From Gemmatimonadota bacterium (GTDB lineage Bacteria; Gemmatimonadota; Gemmatimonadetes; Longimicrobiales; Gaopeijiaceae): a stretch of DNA of 64,000 nt. The notes beneath the pieces were generated by a model. It was given only the letters and a program-made list of their open reading frames with translations, had not been told where the DNA came from and did not search any database. Numbering within the stretch: the first letter of the stretch is position 1; the number at the start of each line of letters is the position of its first letter. The position numbers and the translations under genes are program-made. Positions 1 through 9,885 of this stretch are shown here, in pieces. The DNA is taken from positions 1-64,000 of the forward strand of contig VYAQ01000044.1 of NCBI GenBank assembly GCA_009844885.1, written 5' to 3'.

Positions 1-17
1 AAATCCCGTAACTCCAA

Positions 18-91
18 TCGGGGCGGCCGGATTCGAACCGGCGACCTCCTGCTCCCAAAGCAGGCGCGCTACCGAGCTGCGCCACGCCCCG
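18..91 (-). tRNA. tRNA-Pro (UGG)
   Basis: Reverse complement CGGGGCGTGGCGCAGC...CCTGC-TTTGGGA-GCAGG...GGTTCGAATCC...CGCCCCG; 7-bp acceptor stem, anticodon TGG, T-loop TTCGAAT. Confidence 0.95.
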
Positions 92-302
92 TATCCGGCA
101 GTCGATGCAGGAAGATGGCGTAATGGGTGCGTCCAGGGTAGTTGAGGCCAGGTCCGGGCGGTTGGACCGCGAAGTCCCCGGCCGTTTGAACGCCCCGGTG
201 ATCCGTCGCAACCACCGCTTGACCCCCTTGCAGCCTGTGGACGATTTTCTTCGGGGGAACGTGGTCGTCCTTTCATACGACGAGCGGAGGAAACCGGGTC
301 AC

Positions 303-1598
303 GTGAAGCAACAGGCGGCAGCAAGCCGGAAGGGGGGCCTTCGTCTCACCACGGCCTTCGTCCCCGCATTCCTCGCATCGGCCGCACTCGTCGCTCCCGC
401 CGCCCAGGTGGCAGGCCTGCAGGACCCGACCGAGGCCGACACTGCCGCAGCCGCTGCCGTACCGGGATCCTCGCTGTCGGTGCATCTGCTCACCATGGAG
501 CCCGGAGACGCGATCTGGGAACTGTTCGGGCACAATGCCCTGGTGATCAGCGACAGGGCCACGGGGTACGCGCAGGCGTTCCACTACGGACTCTTCAACC
601 GATTCTCGGAGGGATTCTACTTCCGATTCCTGAAGGGTCGAATGATGTACGGAACCGCGGCGGTGCAACCGGACCGGCTGATCGCGGCCTACCGGGCGCA
701 GAATCGCCGGGTGTGGTCCCAGGAGCTCGATCTGGAGCCCCGCCAGAAGGCCGAGATGCTTCGGCTGCTGGAGACCGCAGTGCTCCCGGAGAACATGCGG
801 TACCGGTATGAGTATTACCTCAACAACTGCTCGACGAAGCTCCGGGACGTCATCGACGTCGTGCTGGACGGCCAGTTGCAACGGGCCACCGACGGGTCGG
901 CCACGGGCACGAACTGGCGGGAGCAGACCCGCCGGCTGACAGCCGCCGACCCGTTCGGATACGTCGGCATCGACCTCCTGCTCGGCCCCATGGGCGACGA
1001 GCCCACGAATCGATGGCAGGAGATGTGGATTCCCATGAAGCTCCGGGATACCGTCGGAGGCCTATGGGTGAACCGGAGCGACGGGAGCCGGGTCAGGCTG
1101 GTCGGCTCCGAGGTCTTGTTGGTGAACTCCGACAGGAGTCAGGAGGCCGCCGGCGCCCCCTCCGTAATCCCTCTGTTCCTGCTGTGCGGCATGCTGGTGG
1201 CGCTGCTCCTGCTGCTCGTCGGGCGGGCGGCTCACCACGGCGCTCTTCTCGCCCGGCTCGGACTCGGCCTCTTCGGCGGGCTGTGGGGGGGCTTCTGTTT
1301 CATCGCGGGAGCCATCCTGATCGCCGTCCACTGGACCGATCACGAGTTCATGTACTGGAACCAGAACGTCCTGCTATTCAGCCCGCTGGGAGCCGGCGTC
1401 GCCTTCGCCCTCATCCGGGTATCCATGCGAGGACGCACGAGCCGATGGGGACGCAGAGTCGCGATTGCGGCGCTCGGGCTGGCCGGCATTGCGCTGCTGC
1501 TGAACCTGATTCCGGCCCTGGCGTCGGGAAACCGTGAACTGGTCGTGCTGACCGTGCCGATCCACCTGGCCGTGTGCTGGATCATGCTGCGCGTCTAA
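303..1598 (+). CDS. DUF4105 / Lnb N-terminal periplasmic domain membrane protein
   Basis: ORF with LLTMEPGDAIWELFGHNALVI...YYLNNCSTKLRDVID motif typical of DUF4105, followed by C-terminal TM segments; start chosen at GTG 303. Confidence 0.75.
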   Translation: MKQQAAASRKGGLRLTTAFVPAFLASAALVAPAAQVAGLQDPTEADTAAAAAVPGSSLSVHLLTMEPGDAIWELFGHNALVISDRATGYAQAFHYGLFNRFSEGFYFRFLKGRMMYGTAAVQPDRLIAAYRAQNRRVWSQELDLEPRQKAEMLRLLETAVLPENMRYRYEYYLNNCSTKLRDVIDVVLDGQLQRATDGSATGTNWREQTRRLTAADPFGYVGIDLLLGPMGDEPTNRWQEMWIPMKLRDTVGGLWVNRSDGSRVRLVGSEVLLVNSDRSQEAAGAPSVIPLFLLCGMLVALLLLLVGRAAHHGALLARLGLGLFGGLWGGFCFIAGAILIAVHWTDHEFMYWNQNVLLFSPLGAGVAFALIRVSMRGRTSRWGRRVAIAALGLAGIALLLNLIPALASGNRELVVLTVPIHLAVCWIMLRV

Positions 1599-1689
1599 CC
1601 GATGGACCGCTCGCTCCTGTACGGTCACGGCGGGGGCCCGGGGACCACCAGGTACGGGGTGTAGGCTCCGGCCGCCCTGGAGGGGCCCG

Positions 1690-2313
1690 TCAGGACCGCA
1701 GATAGGCCGCCAACGCACGGAATGCCCGCCCGCGGTGGCTGCGCTCGTGCTTTTCGTCCGACGTGAGCTGGGCGTAGGTCCTGCCCGTGTCCATGTCCAG
1801 GAAGAGGGGATCGTAGCCGAATCCGCCCTGACCGCGCGGTCTCGTGACGATGCGTCCGGGCGCCTCGCCGCGGAAATGGGCGGTGTCTCCGGTCCGCGGA
1901 TCCATGTAGCACGCCACGCAAACGTACCGTGCCCCCCGCTCTGCCCGAGGCAGCCCGCGAAGGCTCTCCAGCAAGTGGCTGTTGTTGGCGTCGTCGCGCT
2001 CAAGACCGGGGTAACGTTCGAGCGGGGCGAAGCGCCTGGTCCTGACGCCCGGCCGGCCATCCAGCGCCGCGACTTCCAGGCCGGAGTCGTCCGCCACCGT
2101 CGGTAGTCCCGTCAGATCCGCAAAGTAGCGCGCCTTGGAGGCCGCGTTCTCTTCGAACGTCTCGAAGGGTTCCAGGGACTCTTCCGCCGCCGACCACGGA
2201 ACGGACTCGTCCTCCAGGGTGACCAGACGGTACGCGCCACCAGGTGCCGTCTCGAGGATGCGGGCCACTTCCGCGGCCTTGTGAACGCTACGCGTGGCGA
2301 GCAGGAGCTTCAC
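1690..2313 (-). CDS. rdgB: XTP/dITP diphosphatase (RdgB/HAM1 family)
   Basis: VKLLLATRSVHKAAEV...VADDSGLEVAALDGRPGVRTRRF...GQGGFGYDPLF. Confidence 0.9.
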   Translation of the reverse strand: MKLLLATRSVHKAAEVARILETAPGGAYRLVTLEDESVPWSAAEESLEPFETFEENAASKARYFADLTGLPTVADDSGLEVAALDGRPGVRTRRFAPLERYPGLERDDANNSHLLESLRGLPRAERGARYVCVACYMDPRTGDTAHFRGEAPGRIVTRPRGQGGFGYDPLFLDMDTGRTYAQLTSDEKHERSHRGRAFRALAAYLRS

Positions 2314-2810
2314 GACTGCTCCTTGAGGCGCCGCACGAGGCCGCTGGTCGAGCACCCCGCCACAAGCGGCACGATCACGACCCGTCCCCCGCGACCCCTC
2401 ATGGCCTCGGCTCCGGCCACCTCGTCCTCCGTGTAGTCACCGCCCTTGACGAGCACGTCGGGCTCGAGTTCGGCGACCAGCGCCTCCGGCGTGTCCTCGT
2501 GAAACGATGTGACCCAGTCCACGCACTCCAGCGCAGCCAGCACCATCGCACGATCCTCCTCTGCCACCAGCGGCCGGCCGGGACCCTTCCCCAGCCTCCG
2601 GACCGAGTCGTCCGTGTTGATGGCCACCAGCAGCGCGTTACCCAGGGCCCGCGCCTGAACCAGGCACTCGACGTGGCCACGGTGCAGGAGGTCGAAGCAG
2701 CCGTTGGTGAACACCAGCCGGAATGATCGCCCCGGACCCGCCCGCCGAACCGCCTCGGCGCGAGGGAGTATCTTCGCCGCCGGCGACCTGGGCGGCCCGG
2801 AAGTGCTCAC
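2310..2810 (-). CDS. rfaE2: RfaE2-type D-glycero-beta-D-manno-heptose 1-phosphate adenylyltransferase
   Basis: VFTNGCFDLLHRGHVECL...VAINTDDSVRRLGKGPGRP...PDVLVKGGDYTEDEVAG; nucleotidyltransferase HxGH motif. Confidence 0.88.
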   Translation of the reverse strand: MSTSGPPRSPAAKILPRAEAVRRAGPGRSFRLVFTNGCFDLLHRGHVECLVQARALGNALLVAINTDDSVRRLGKGPGRPLVAEEDRAMVLAALECVDWVTSFHEDTPEALVAELEPDVLVKGGDYTEDEVAGAEAMRGRGGRVVIVPLVAGCSTSGLVRRLKEQS

Positions 2811-2838
2811 CGGCGCCCCACTCCGACCCCCGCGCCGG

Positions 2839-4548
2839 TCAGAGGAACTCCAGGAGCAGGAACGCGGCCAGGATGATCGAGACCCACAGGACCATGCTTC
2901 CGGCCGGCCACGTCCGCGCGAGAATGCCCCGCGGCCCGTGCGCCCTGAACGCGCCACGCAGGACACCGCGCACCGTGCCGACCACCGTGCTCCGAAACGC
3001 CGCGTCCGCTGCGCCCACCGCACCACCCGTGAACCGGACAACCCGCGCCGCGGCCCTCCGATACACCCAGTCCGCGTCGAGATTCACCGACGGGATCTCC
3101 GCAGGGTAGATCTTCCAGAGGTGGAAGGCCGCGACCGCACCGATCGCGAAGGCCAGCAACTGCAGCTGGGTCAGGATGTGCGACGCGGTGTACGGCTCGT
3201 AGTCGACGGCATGGGGCAGGATGCCGTACAGCAGCTCGGGCCACACGCCGATCGCCAGGCAAGCGACCGCCCCCACCCCCATCGCGGCCAGCATGTTCCA
3301 GGGCGGCTCGCGGGTGCGAATTCCGGAATCGTGTGCAAAGAAGGCGAAGAAGGGGATCTTGATGCCGGCATGCTCCACCACGCCCGCCGAGGCGAAGAGC
3401 ATCACCGGCCAGATCCAGTTGAAGTGCTCCTCCAACAGCGCCGACATGATCATGCTCTTGGACACGAAGGCGTTGAACAGGGGCACGGCCGAGATCGACA
3501 GCGCGCCGACAATGCAGAGCGTGGCCGTCCACGGCATCGTCTTGTAGAGGCCCCCGAGATCCGACGCCTTCGTCTTGCCGGTCATGTGCATGACCGCCCC
3601 CATCGACATGAACAGGAGCCCCTTGAACAGCACGTCGTTGAACGCGTGCGACACGGCGCCGTTGATCGCGAGGTGCGTCCCCACCCCGATGCCGCAGACC
3701 ATGAAGCCGATCTGGTTGATCATCGAGTAGCCGAGCGTGCGCCTGAGGTCGTTCTCGATGACCGCATAGAAGATGGGGAAGCACGCCATGACGGCGCCGA
3801 TATAGATGAGGGCGTCCGTCCCGGCGTAGCCGCGCGCCAGCGCGTACACGGCCACCTTGGTGGTGAAGGCGCTGAGGAAGACGGTGCCCGTAGGGGTCCC
3901 TTCGGGATAAGCGTCGATCAGCCAGCTGTGCAGGAGCGGGAACGCCGCCTTGACGCCGAAGCCGAGCAGCACCAGCCAGCCGGCGAGCCCCTCCAGTCCC
4001 ATGAATCCGAAATCGAGGCTGCCCGTGTTGTGGGCGTGCACCATCGCCCCGGCAAGCAGCGTGACCCCCGACACGATGTGGACCAGCAGGTAGCGCATGC
4101 CGGCCGACACCGCCCGCGGCGACCTTCGGGTCCAGATCAGGAAGACGGAGCTGACGGCGAGCAGCTCCCAGAAGACGAACAGCGTGATGAAGTCGCCCGC
4201 GAACACCGCGCCGATCGCGCTTCCCGCGTACACCACCGCCGAGGTATGCTGCACTGTGGCATGATCGCCCTTCTTCAGGTGCAGCGAGTAGACGATCGCG
4301 ATGAACGCACCCAGGTGGAACAGGTGCCCGAACATGATCGCGAGCCTGTCGGCTCGCACCAGCGTGAGGGTGTAGCCGAGCAGCTCGTACTGCAGCTCGT
4401 ACCCCTCCTGGATCCCCATCGCGTTCAGCGCCCCCACAATGGGGATCAGCACCAGCCACAGCATGCGGACGCGGGGGACGCGGCTCAGCAGCGGGACCAC
4501 CAGCGCCCCGAGGAAGAAGATCAGGAACGGAGGGAGGCTACTCGGCAT
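2839..4548 (-). CDS. Proton-conducting MrpD/NuoL-like antiporter subunit (copy 1)
   Basis: Multi-TM protein with FWELLAVSSVFLIW, LLHSWLIDAYPEGTPTGTVFLSAFTTKVAVYAL (proton_antipo_M family). Confidence 0.85.
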   Translation of the reverse strand: MPSSLPPFLIFFLGALVVPLLSRVPRVRMLWLVLIPIVGALNAMGIQEGYELQYELLGYTLTLVRADRLAIMFGHLFHLGAFIAIVYSLHLKKGDHATVQHTSAVVYAGSAIGAVFAGDFITLFVFWELLAVSSVFLIWTRRSPRAVSAGMRYLLVHIVSGVTLLAGAMVHAHNTGSLDFGFMGLEGLAGWLVLLGFGVKAAFPLLHSWLIDAYPEGTPTGTVFLSAFTTKVAVYALARGYAGTDALIYIGAVMACFPIFYAVIENDLRRTLGYSMINQIGFMVCGIGVGTHLAINGAVSHAFNDVLFKGLLFMSMGAVMHMTGKTKASDLGGLYKTMPWTATLCIVGALSISAVPLFNAFVSKSMIMSALLEEHFNWIWPVMLFASAGVVEHAGIKIPFFAFFAHDSGIRTREPPWNMLAAMGVGAVACLAIGVWPELLYGILPHAVDYEPYTASHILTQLQLLAFAIGAVAAFHLWKIYPAEIPSVNLDADWVYRRAAARVVRFTGGAVGAADAAFRSTVVGTVRGVLRGAFRAHGPRGILARTWPAGSMVLWVSIILAAFLLLEFL

Positions 4549-4786
4549 CGTAGTAGTCCTCCCTCCTCATCACCAGCCGGCGCAGCACCTTCGACACCAG
4601 GATCAGGCAGGAAATCCCGACGAACCCGAACAGGGGATAGAAGACCGACCAGGCCTCCAGCGGGTGCTCCACGTAGCGATCGATGACGAAGTCGAGCACC
4701 ACGAGGATCGCGCAAATGACGGCGAAGACGATGAGGATGATCCCCGCCCAGGGCGACGGCACGCTGTTCGGCTTGTGGTCGCTCAT
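4538..4786 (-). CDS. Small 2-TM membrane protein in Mrp-like operon
   Basis: 82-aa ORF MSDHKPNSVPSPWAGIILIVFAVICAILVVLDF...; overlaps both neighbours. Confidence 0.7.
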   Translation of the reverse strand: MSDHKPNSVPSPWAGIILIVFAVICAILVVLDFVIDRYVEHPLEAWSVFYPLFGFVGISCLILVSKVLRRLVMRREDYYDAE

Positions 4787-6246
4787 GGTCCCGCCACCAT
4801 CGTCATGAGCCGGTAGAAGGGCTCCGGGTACAGGAACAGGGCCAGACAGGCCACCGCCGTCGTTACGATCGCGACCAGTGACCACTTCGGCCCCTCGTGG
4901 ATGCCCTCGTGGTGAGGCGGCTCGTCCGGCTTGTGGAAGAAGCCCTTGAGCGGAATCTCCATGAGGTACGCCAGCGAGAGCAGCGAACTGACCATGAGCA
5001 CCGCCATCAGGCCGACCTGGCCCGCCTCCAGCGACCCCACGCCGAGGAACCACTTGCTCCAGGATCCTCCGGTGGGCGGAAGCCCCACGATCGAGAGCGT
5101 TCCGATGAAGAAGGCGCCGAAGGTTACCGGCATCGTGCGTCCCAGGCCCTTCAGCTGGCTGACTTCGGACTTGTGCGCGGCCACCATGATCGCCCCCGCG
5201 CAGAAGAAGAGGGTGATCTTGCCGAAGGCGTGCATCAGGATGTGCAGGCCGCTGCCGATGACGCCCCAGCTGTTGGCCAGCATGGCGCCCAGCACGACGT
5301 ACGACAGCTGGCTCACCGTCGAGTAGGCGAGGCGGGCCTTCAGGTTGTCCTTGGTGAACGCGACCAGGGAGCCGAGGATGATCGTCGCCGCGGCCGCCCA
5401 CATCAGCCAGACCGACGCCCCGGCGCCCGCCAGGAAGTCGATTCCGAAGACGTAGACGGAGATCTTAAGCACCGAGAATACCCCCGCCTTGACCACCGCG
5501 ACCGCGTGCAGCAGGGCGCTCACCGGCGTGGGCGCCACCATGGCGGCCGGCAGCCAGCGGTGGAACGGCATGACCGCGGCCTTCCCGATCCCGAAGACGA
5601 ACAGGCCCAGCAGCACGGGAACCGCAATGCCGGCCAGCCGTCCGTCGAGGATGCCCCCGGCCTGGAAGTCCAGGGTGCCCGCAACCGCGTACGTCCACAC
5701 GATGGCGAGAAGCTGGAAGGCGATCGACGTGCCGAAGAGGATCCCCAGGTAGACGCGTCCGGCCCGCCTGGCGGCATCGGTGCCCGCGTGCGTGACCAGG
5801 GGGAAGGTCGTGAGCGAGAGGATCTCGTAGAAGACGAAGAGGGTGAACAGGTTGCCCGCGAAGGCCACGCCCATCACCGAGGCGATGGCGAAGGCGAAGA
5901 ACACGTAGAAGCGGGTCTGATTCTTCTCGTGGTGCCCCCGCATGTACCCGATCGAGTACATCGTGGTCACGATCCAGAGGAACGAGGCGATCAGTGCGAA
6001 GAGCACGCCGAGAGGTTCGGCCTCGAGCGCGATCGGTATGCCCCGGATCGGTTCCGCCAGAACCAGCTCGGGACGCTCCCCGGAACTCACGACGCCGTAG
6101 ATGCGCAGCACGATCGCGAACAGGGCGCCCGCCGTGACCAGGCTTGCCGCCTCGCGGGCGTTGGGGTTCTCGCGCAGGAGCAGGATCAGGAGCGTGCCCG
6201 CCGCGGGGACCGCCAGAGACAGCGCCAACAGCAGCTCGATGCTCAT
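4783..6246 (-). CDS. Proton-conducting MrpD/NuoM-like antiporter subunit (copy 2)
   Basis: FYEILSLTTFPLVTH, KAAVMPFHRWLPAAMVAPTPVSALLHAVAVVKAGVF. Confidence 0.87.
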   Translation of the reverse strand: MSIELLLALSLAVPAAGTLLILLLRENPNAREAASLVTAGALFAIVLRIYGVVSSGERPELVLAEPIRGIPIALEAEPLGVLFALIASFLWIVTTMYSIGYMRGHHEKNQTRFYVFFAFAIASVMGVAFAGNLFTLFVFYEILSLTTFPLVTHAGTDAARRAGRVYLGILFGTSIAFQLLAIVWTYAVAGTLDFQAGGILDGRLAGIAVPVLLGLFVFGIGKAAVMPFHRWLPAAMVAPTPVSALLHAVAVVKAGVFSVLKISVYVFGIDFLAGAGASVWLMWAAAATIILGSLVAFTKDNLKARLAYSTVSQLSYVVLGAMLANSWGVIGSGLHILMHAFGKITLFFCAGAIMVAAHKSEVSQLKGLGRTMPVTFGAFFIGTLSIVGLPPTGGSWSKWFLGVGSLEAGQVGLMAVLMVSSLLSLAYLMEIPLKGFFHKPDEPPHHEGIHEGPKWSLVAIVTTAVACLALFLYPEPFYRLMTMVAGP

Positions 6247-6259
6247 CCGGGGCCCCTGT

Positions 6260-7774
6260 TCATGATCCGATTCCCGCCATCAGCACTTCGGCGGCCTGTC
6301 TGGCCACGCCGGCGGTCCTCACCGCGTCGATTCCGAAATACAGGTTGGCGGCCACCAGCACCCAGGTGGGTGCCAGCAGACTCAGGGGTGCCTCGCCGGT
6401 TGTCTCGTCGCCCGAGAACTCCCGCAGATACGCGGCCTCGACGACGCGCCACACGTACACCAGCGCCATCACCGAAGTCGCCAGCACCAGCACGGCCACC
6501 GCAGTCCACGGCCCACCCTTCTCGAGAGCCCCCAGGATCAGGTACCACTTGCTGATGAAGCCCACCGTGAGCGGCACGCCCACCAGGCTGAGTCCTCCGA
6601 CCACGAAGGCGGCCATGGTCCACGGCATTCGCTTGCCGAGCCCGGCCATGGCATCGATATGCACCGACCCGATCCGGTAGACCACGCATCCGAGCGCCAT
6701 GAAGAGGGCGCCCTTCATGAGCGCGTGGTTGAAGAGGTGCAGCAGCGTCGCCGTGAGTCCCGTGACCGAGGCAAAGGAAAGGCCCAGGATCATGTACCCG
6801 ATCTGCGCGACCGAGGAATACGCGAGCAATCGCTTCACATCCACCTGGAAGATCGCCACGAGCGACATGCTCACGACCGCGACCAGCGCCAGCGGCAGAA
6901 GTACCCGGTCGAGCGCCATGACGTCGAACGAGAAGGCCGCGCCGAAGATCGAGAGGAAGAACCTGAGCAGCATGTAGACGGCGACCTTGGTGGCGGTCGA
7001 CGCCATGAAGGCGGTGACGGGCGACGGCGCGAAGGCGTAGGCGTTGGGCAGCCAGAGGTGGAGGGGGAAGAGCGCCAGCTTGAGACAGACCCCCACACCC
7101 AGGAAGCCGTACGCCACCTTGACGGTTCGCGAGTCCCACACGCCGGGCAGCAGTTCCGCCAGGTCCGCCATGTTCAGGGACCCGGTCATGACGTACAGCA
7201 GCCCGATACCGATGACGATGAAGGTGGCCCCGACGGACCCCATGATCAGGTAGCGGTAGGCTGCGGTGAGCGCGCGGCGCGGTCTTCCGAGCGAGATCAG
7301 GGCGTACGCGGAGAGCGACGAGATCTCGAGGAAGACGAACACGTTGAACATGTCGCCGGTGATCGTGATGCCCAGGAGTCCCGACAGACAGAGGAGATAG
7401 GCCGCGTAGAAGAGGGGAATCCGTCTGGAGGCGATCTCGTGTTCGACGCTCTTGACGGAGTACGGCGCCACGACCGCGCCCATCGACGCGACGATTACCA
7501 GCACCCAGGCGTTGACGATGTCGACCCGGTACTCGATCCCGATGGGGGGAACCCAGTCGCCGATATGGTAGGAGACGACGCCACCCGCCATGACCTGACC
7601 CAGCAACGCCAGCGCGATGGCGAGCGCCGACCAGCTCGCCAGCACGGCCAGCCAGGCCGCCGCCCTTCCGTGACGCAGGACGGCGCAGATCGGGGCGGCC
7701 AACAGCGGCACGATGATCTGGAGGATGGGAAGCTGGGCGGTCACGCGGCCCACTCCTTCGCCCGCACCGGCCAC
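6260..7774 (-). CDS. mrpD: Mrp Na+/H+ antiporter subunit D (copy 3)
   Basis: FVFLEISSLSAYALIS, LALFPLHLWLPNAYAFAPSPVTAFMASTATKVAVYML. Confidence 0.87.
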   Translation of the reverse strand: MAGAGEGVGRVTAQLPILQIIVPLLAAPICAVLRHGRAAAWLAVLASWSALAIALALLGQVMAGGVVSYHIGDWVPPIGIEYRVDIVNAWVLVIVASMGAVVAPYSVKSVEHEIASRRIPLFYAAYLLCLSGLLGITITGDMFNVFVFLEISSLSAYALISLGRPRRALTAAYRYLIMGSVGATFIVIGIGLLYVMTGSLNMADLAELLPGVWDSRTVKVAYGFLGVGVCLKLALFPLHLWLPNAYAFAPSPVTAFMASTATKVAVYMLLRFFLSIFGAAFSFDVMALDRVLLPLALVAVVSMSLVAIFQVDVKRLLAYSSVAQIGYMILGLSFASVTGLTATLLHLFNHALMKGALFMALGCVVYRIGSVHIDAMAGLGKRMPWTMAAFVVGGLSLVGVPLTVGFISKWYLILGALEKGGPWTAVAVLVLATSVMALVYVWRVVEAAYLREFSGDETTGEAPLSLLAPTWVLVAANLYFGIDAVRTAGVARQAAEVLMAGIGS

Positions 7775-7808
7775 TTGCAGGCGTCCCGGACGGCCGTGGG
7801 TCCGCGTC

Positions 7809-8207
7809 TCATTCTGACGCCTCCACCAGCGCCTCGATGCGGTTGATCTCGTCCTCTTCCAGCGTTCCGTAGGCCTCCTTGATGCGCACGGCCAGGGCGA
7901 GCCCTACGGAAGTGGTCGCGATGCCCACCACGATTGCGGTGAGAATCAGCACGTGCGGCAGTGGATTGGAGTAGACGACGTGTTCCACGGCTTCGCCGCC
8001 GTGCCCGTCGCCCACCAGGATGGGCGGGGTTCCGCCGGTGATCTTGCCCATGCTGATGTACAACATGAATACAGAGGTCTGAAACACATTGAGACCAACG
8101 ATTTTCTTGATCAGGTTGCCCCGGGAGATGAGGATGTAGAAACCCACCATCATCAGGAAAATCACGACCCAGTAGTTGTAGTGCGAGACGAAGAAATCGA
8201 GGCTCAC
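7809..8207 (-). CDS. mrpC: Mrp antiporter subunit C (NuoK-like)
   Basis: GTG start; VGFYILISRGNLIKKIVGLNVFQTSVFMLYI...DPLPHVLILTAIVVGIATTSVGLAL-type MnhC/NuoK signature. Confidence 0.88.
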   Translation of the reverse strand: MSLDFFVSHYNYWVVIFLMMVGFYILISRGNLIKKIVGLNVFQTSVFMLYISMGKITGGTPPILVGDGHGGEAVEHVVYSNPLPHVLILTAIVVGIATTSVGLALAVRIKEAYGTLEEDEINRIEALVEASE

Positions 8208-8629
8208 GACTCCCCCCTTCCCCGTCCGGCGAACAGGTAGAACACCGATGCCATGACCCCGAAAACGGTGACGAGCACACCGAGTTCGACCAGGAGGATG
8301 CCGTAGTGCTGGCCGTATTTGGGATCCGGGGCCAGCGCGTTGTAGCCCAGGTAGTTGTGGCCCAGCATCATCGTCACCACCCCGACGCCCCCGTAGATCA
8401 CGACGCCGAGCGCGGCACACAGGCGCGTGAACCACGGAGGCAGCACGCGCTGCACCGCGGCGAGGCCGTACACGAGTGCCAGCAAGGCGAACGCGGCGGT
8501 CAGGATCACACCCGCCTGGAACCCGCCCCCGGGGCTGTAGTCGCCGTGGAAGTGCACATAGAGAGCAAACATGATGATGAATGGAGTCAGGATCTTGGCT
8601 CCCACCCGGACGATGATCTCTTCTCTCAT
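8204..8629 (-). CDS. mrpB: Mrp antiporter subunit B
   Basis: LTPFIIMFALYVHFHGDYSPGGGFQAGVILTAAF (MnhB motif). Confidence 0.9.
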   Translation of the reverse strand: MREEIIVRVGAKILTPFIIMFALYVHFHGDYSPGGGFQAGVILTAAFALLALVYGLAAVQRVLPPWFTRLCAALGVVIYGGVGVVTMMLGHNYLGYNALAPDPKYGQHYGILLVELGVLVTVFGVMASVFYLFAGRGRGES

Positions 8630-9255
8630 CGGTGCCCCGCCCCGTTCGCCGGGCCATCGCCGCCCGCCTGGCCATCGCCGTTCGCCGGGCCATCGCCGCC
8701 CGCCCGGCCGTCACCGCTTGCCGCGGCCCGTGAACGCCTTCCCCCCATGAGCAGCAGCATCACGCCGACCGCCGCCGCGAAGACCACGGTCACCTCGCCC
8801 CAGGTGTCGTACCCGCGGTACGAGGCGAGCACCGCCGTCACGACGTTGGGAATGTCGATCTCGTTCGGACTCTCCTCCAGGTAGTGATCGGCCACGTGGT
8901 GGTGCACGGGATTGTCCGCGCCGCCGAACCCCGGCATGTCGATCGTGCCGTAGACCAGGGCCAGTCCGGTCACGCTGACGACGATCAGGGGCAGCAGAGG
9001 CGTGTGGCCGGGCCTGTTTTCGTGGTGTCCGGTCAGGGCCAGCGCCCCGAGGAAGAGTACGGTCGAGATCCCGGCGCCCACCGCCGCCTCGGTGAACGCC
9101 ACGTCCACGGCGTCCATTACGGTGAACAGCCCCGCCGACAGCAGCGAGTAGATCCCGGCCAGCATGACAACCGCGAACAGATTGCGGATCCTCAGGAGCG
9201 CGATGCCCGCCACCGCCAGCAGCGTGAGGAGCACGATGTCGACGACGATGCTCAC
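8626..9255 (-). CDS. MrpA C-terminal-like protein (DUF4040 plus MbhE-like region)
   Basis: GTG start; LLAVAGIALLRIRNLFAVVMLAGIYSLLSAGLFTVMDAVDVAFTEAAVGAG; then NVVTAVLASYRGYDTWGEVTVVF. Confidence 0.82.
   Translation of the reverse strand: MSIVVDIVLLTLLAVAGIALLRIRNLFAVVMLAGIYSLLSAGLFTVMDAVDVAFTEAAVGAGISTVLFLGALALTGHHENRPGHTPLLPLIVVSVTGLALVYGTIDMPGFGGADNPVHHHVADHYLEESPNEIDIPNVVTAVLASYRGYDTWGEVTVVFAAAVGVMLLLMGGRRSRAAASGDGRAGGDGPANGDGQAGGDGPANGAGHR
8644..8715. repeat. Two tandem 36-bp units within the 3' end of the MrpA-C-like gene
   Basis: gttcgccgggccatcgccgcccgcctggccatcgcc followed by gttcgccgggccatcgccgcccgcccggccgtcacc (two mismatches). Confidence 0.85.
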
Positions 9256-9602
9256 GGCCGGTCCCTTCCTTCGCGCTCGCCGTCGCCATGCGTCGTGTAC
9301 GGCGTCGTGCCTCCGGACAGCGCGGCCTTGGCCACGGCGTGGGTCGCGATCGGACTGGTGAACCACAGGAACGCCAGGACCAGCACCAGGCGCACCGCAA
9401 CGAGACCCGCGCCGTCGTGGAGACTGTAAATGCAGAGACCCGCCAGCGTCAGTCCCGCGCCCATCGTGTCCACCATCCCCGCCGCGTGCATGCGGGTGAA
9501 GACATCCGGCAGCCGCACCATGCCCAGCGCCCCGGTCACCATGAAGAAGCCACCCGAGATCAGCAGCACCCAGACCACCGCGTTGACGATGCCGCCCATC
9601 AT
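9252..9602 (-). CDS. mrpG: Mrp antiporter subunit G
   Basis: GGFFMVTGALGMVRLPDVFTRMHAAGMVDTMGAGL (MnhG motif). Confidence 0.9.
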   Translation of the reverse strand: MMGGIVNAVVWVLLISGGFFMVTGALGMVRLPDVFTRMHAAGMVDTMGAGLTLAGLCIYSLHDGAGLVAVRLVLVLAFLWFTSPIATHAVAKAALSGGTTPYTTHGDGEREGRDRP

Positions 9603-9883
9603 TCGGTGCCCGTCTCCCGGGGCGCGCTCACGCCGAGATCACCGTACTCGATGTACTTGAGCACGGCGATGGTCCCGATGAAGTTGATCAGCGCGTACGC
9701 GAGCGCCAGGTCGAGAAAGTCGGGACGCCCGTTGACGAATCCGAGCACCGCGATGAGCACCACCGTCTTGGTGCCGATGTTGTTGAGCGCGAGGACCCGG
9801 TCGTAGGCCGTCGGCCCCAGGACGGCGCGCAGCATCACGAGCACCATGCAAACGAGCACCGCGGCGGCGGACACGGCAAACAC
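9599..9883 (-). CDS. mrpF: Mrp antiporter subunit F
   Basis: GTG start; RAVLGPTAYDRVLALNNIGTKTVVLIAVLGF (MnhF/MrpF). Confidence 0.88.
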   Translation of the reverse strand: MFAVSAAAVLVCMVLVMLRAVLGPTAYDRVLALNNIGTKTVVLIAVLGFVNGRPDFLDLALAYALINFIGTIAVLKYIEYGDLGVSAPRETGTE

Positions 9884-9885
9884 GG

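Noticed and set aside
18-91. tRNA-Pro as a second integration site
   Set aside because: No integrase nearby and no repeated tRNA fragment seen in the window
2704-4686. 660-aa plus-strand ORF antisense to the Mrp-like genes
   Set aside because: Arg/His/Asp-rich shadow ORF with no motifs; opposite strand has clear proton-antiporter coding
8644-8715. 36-bp repeat considered as a CRISPR fragment
   Set aside because: Units are directly adjacent with no spacers and lie in frame inside a coding sequence
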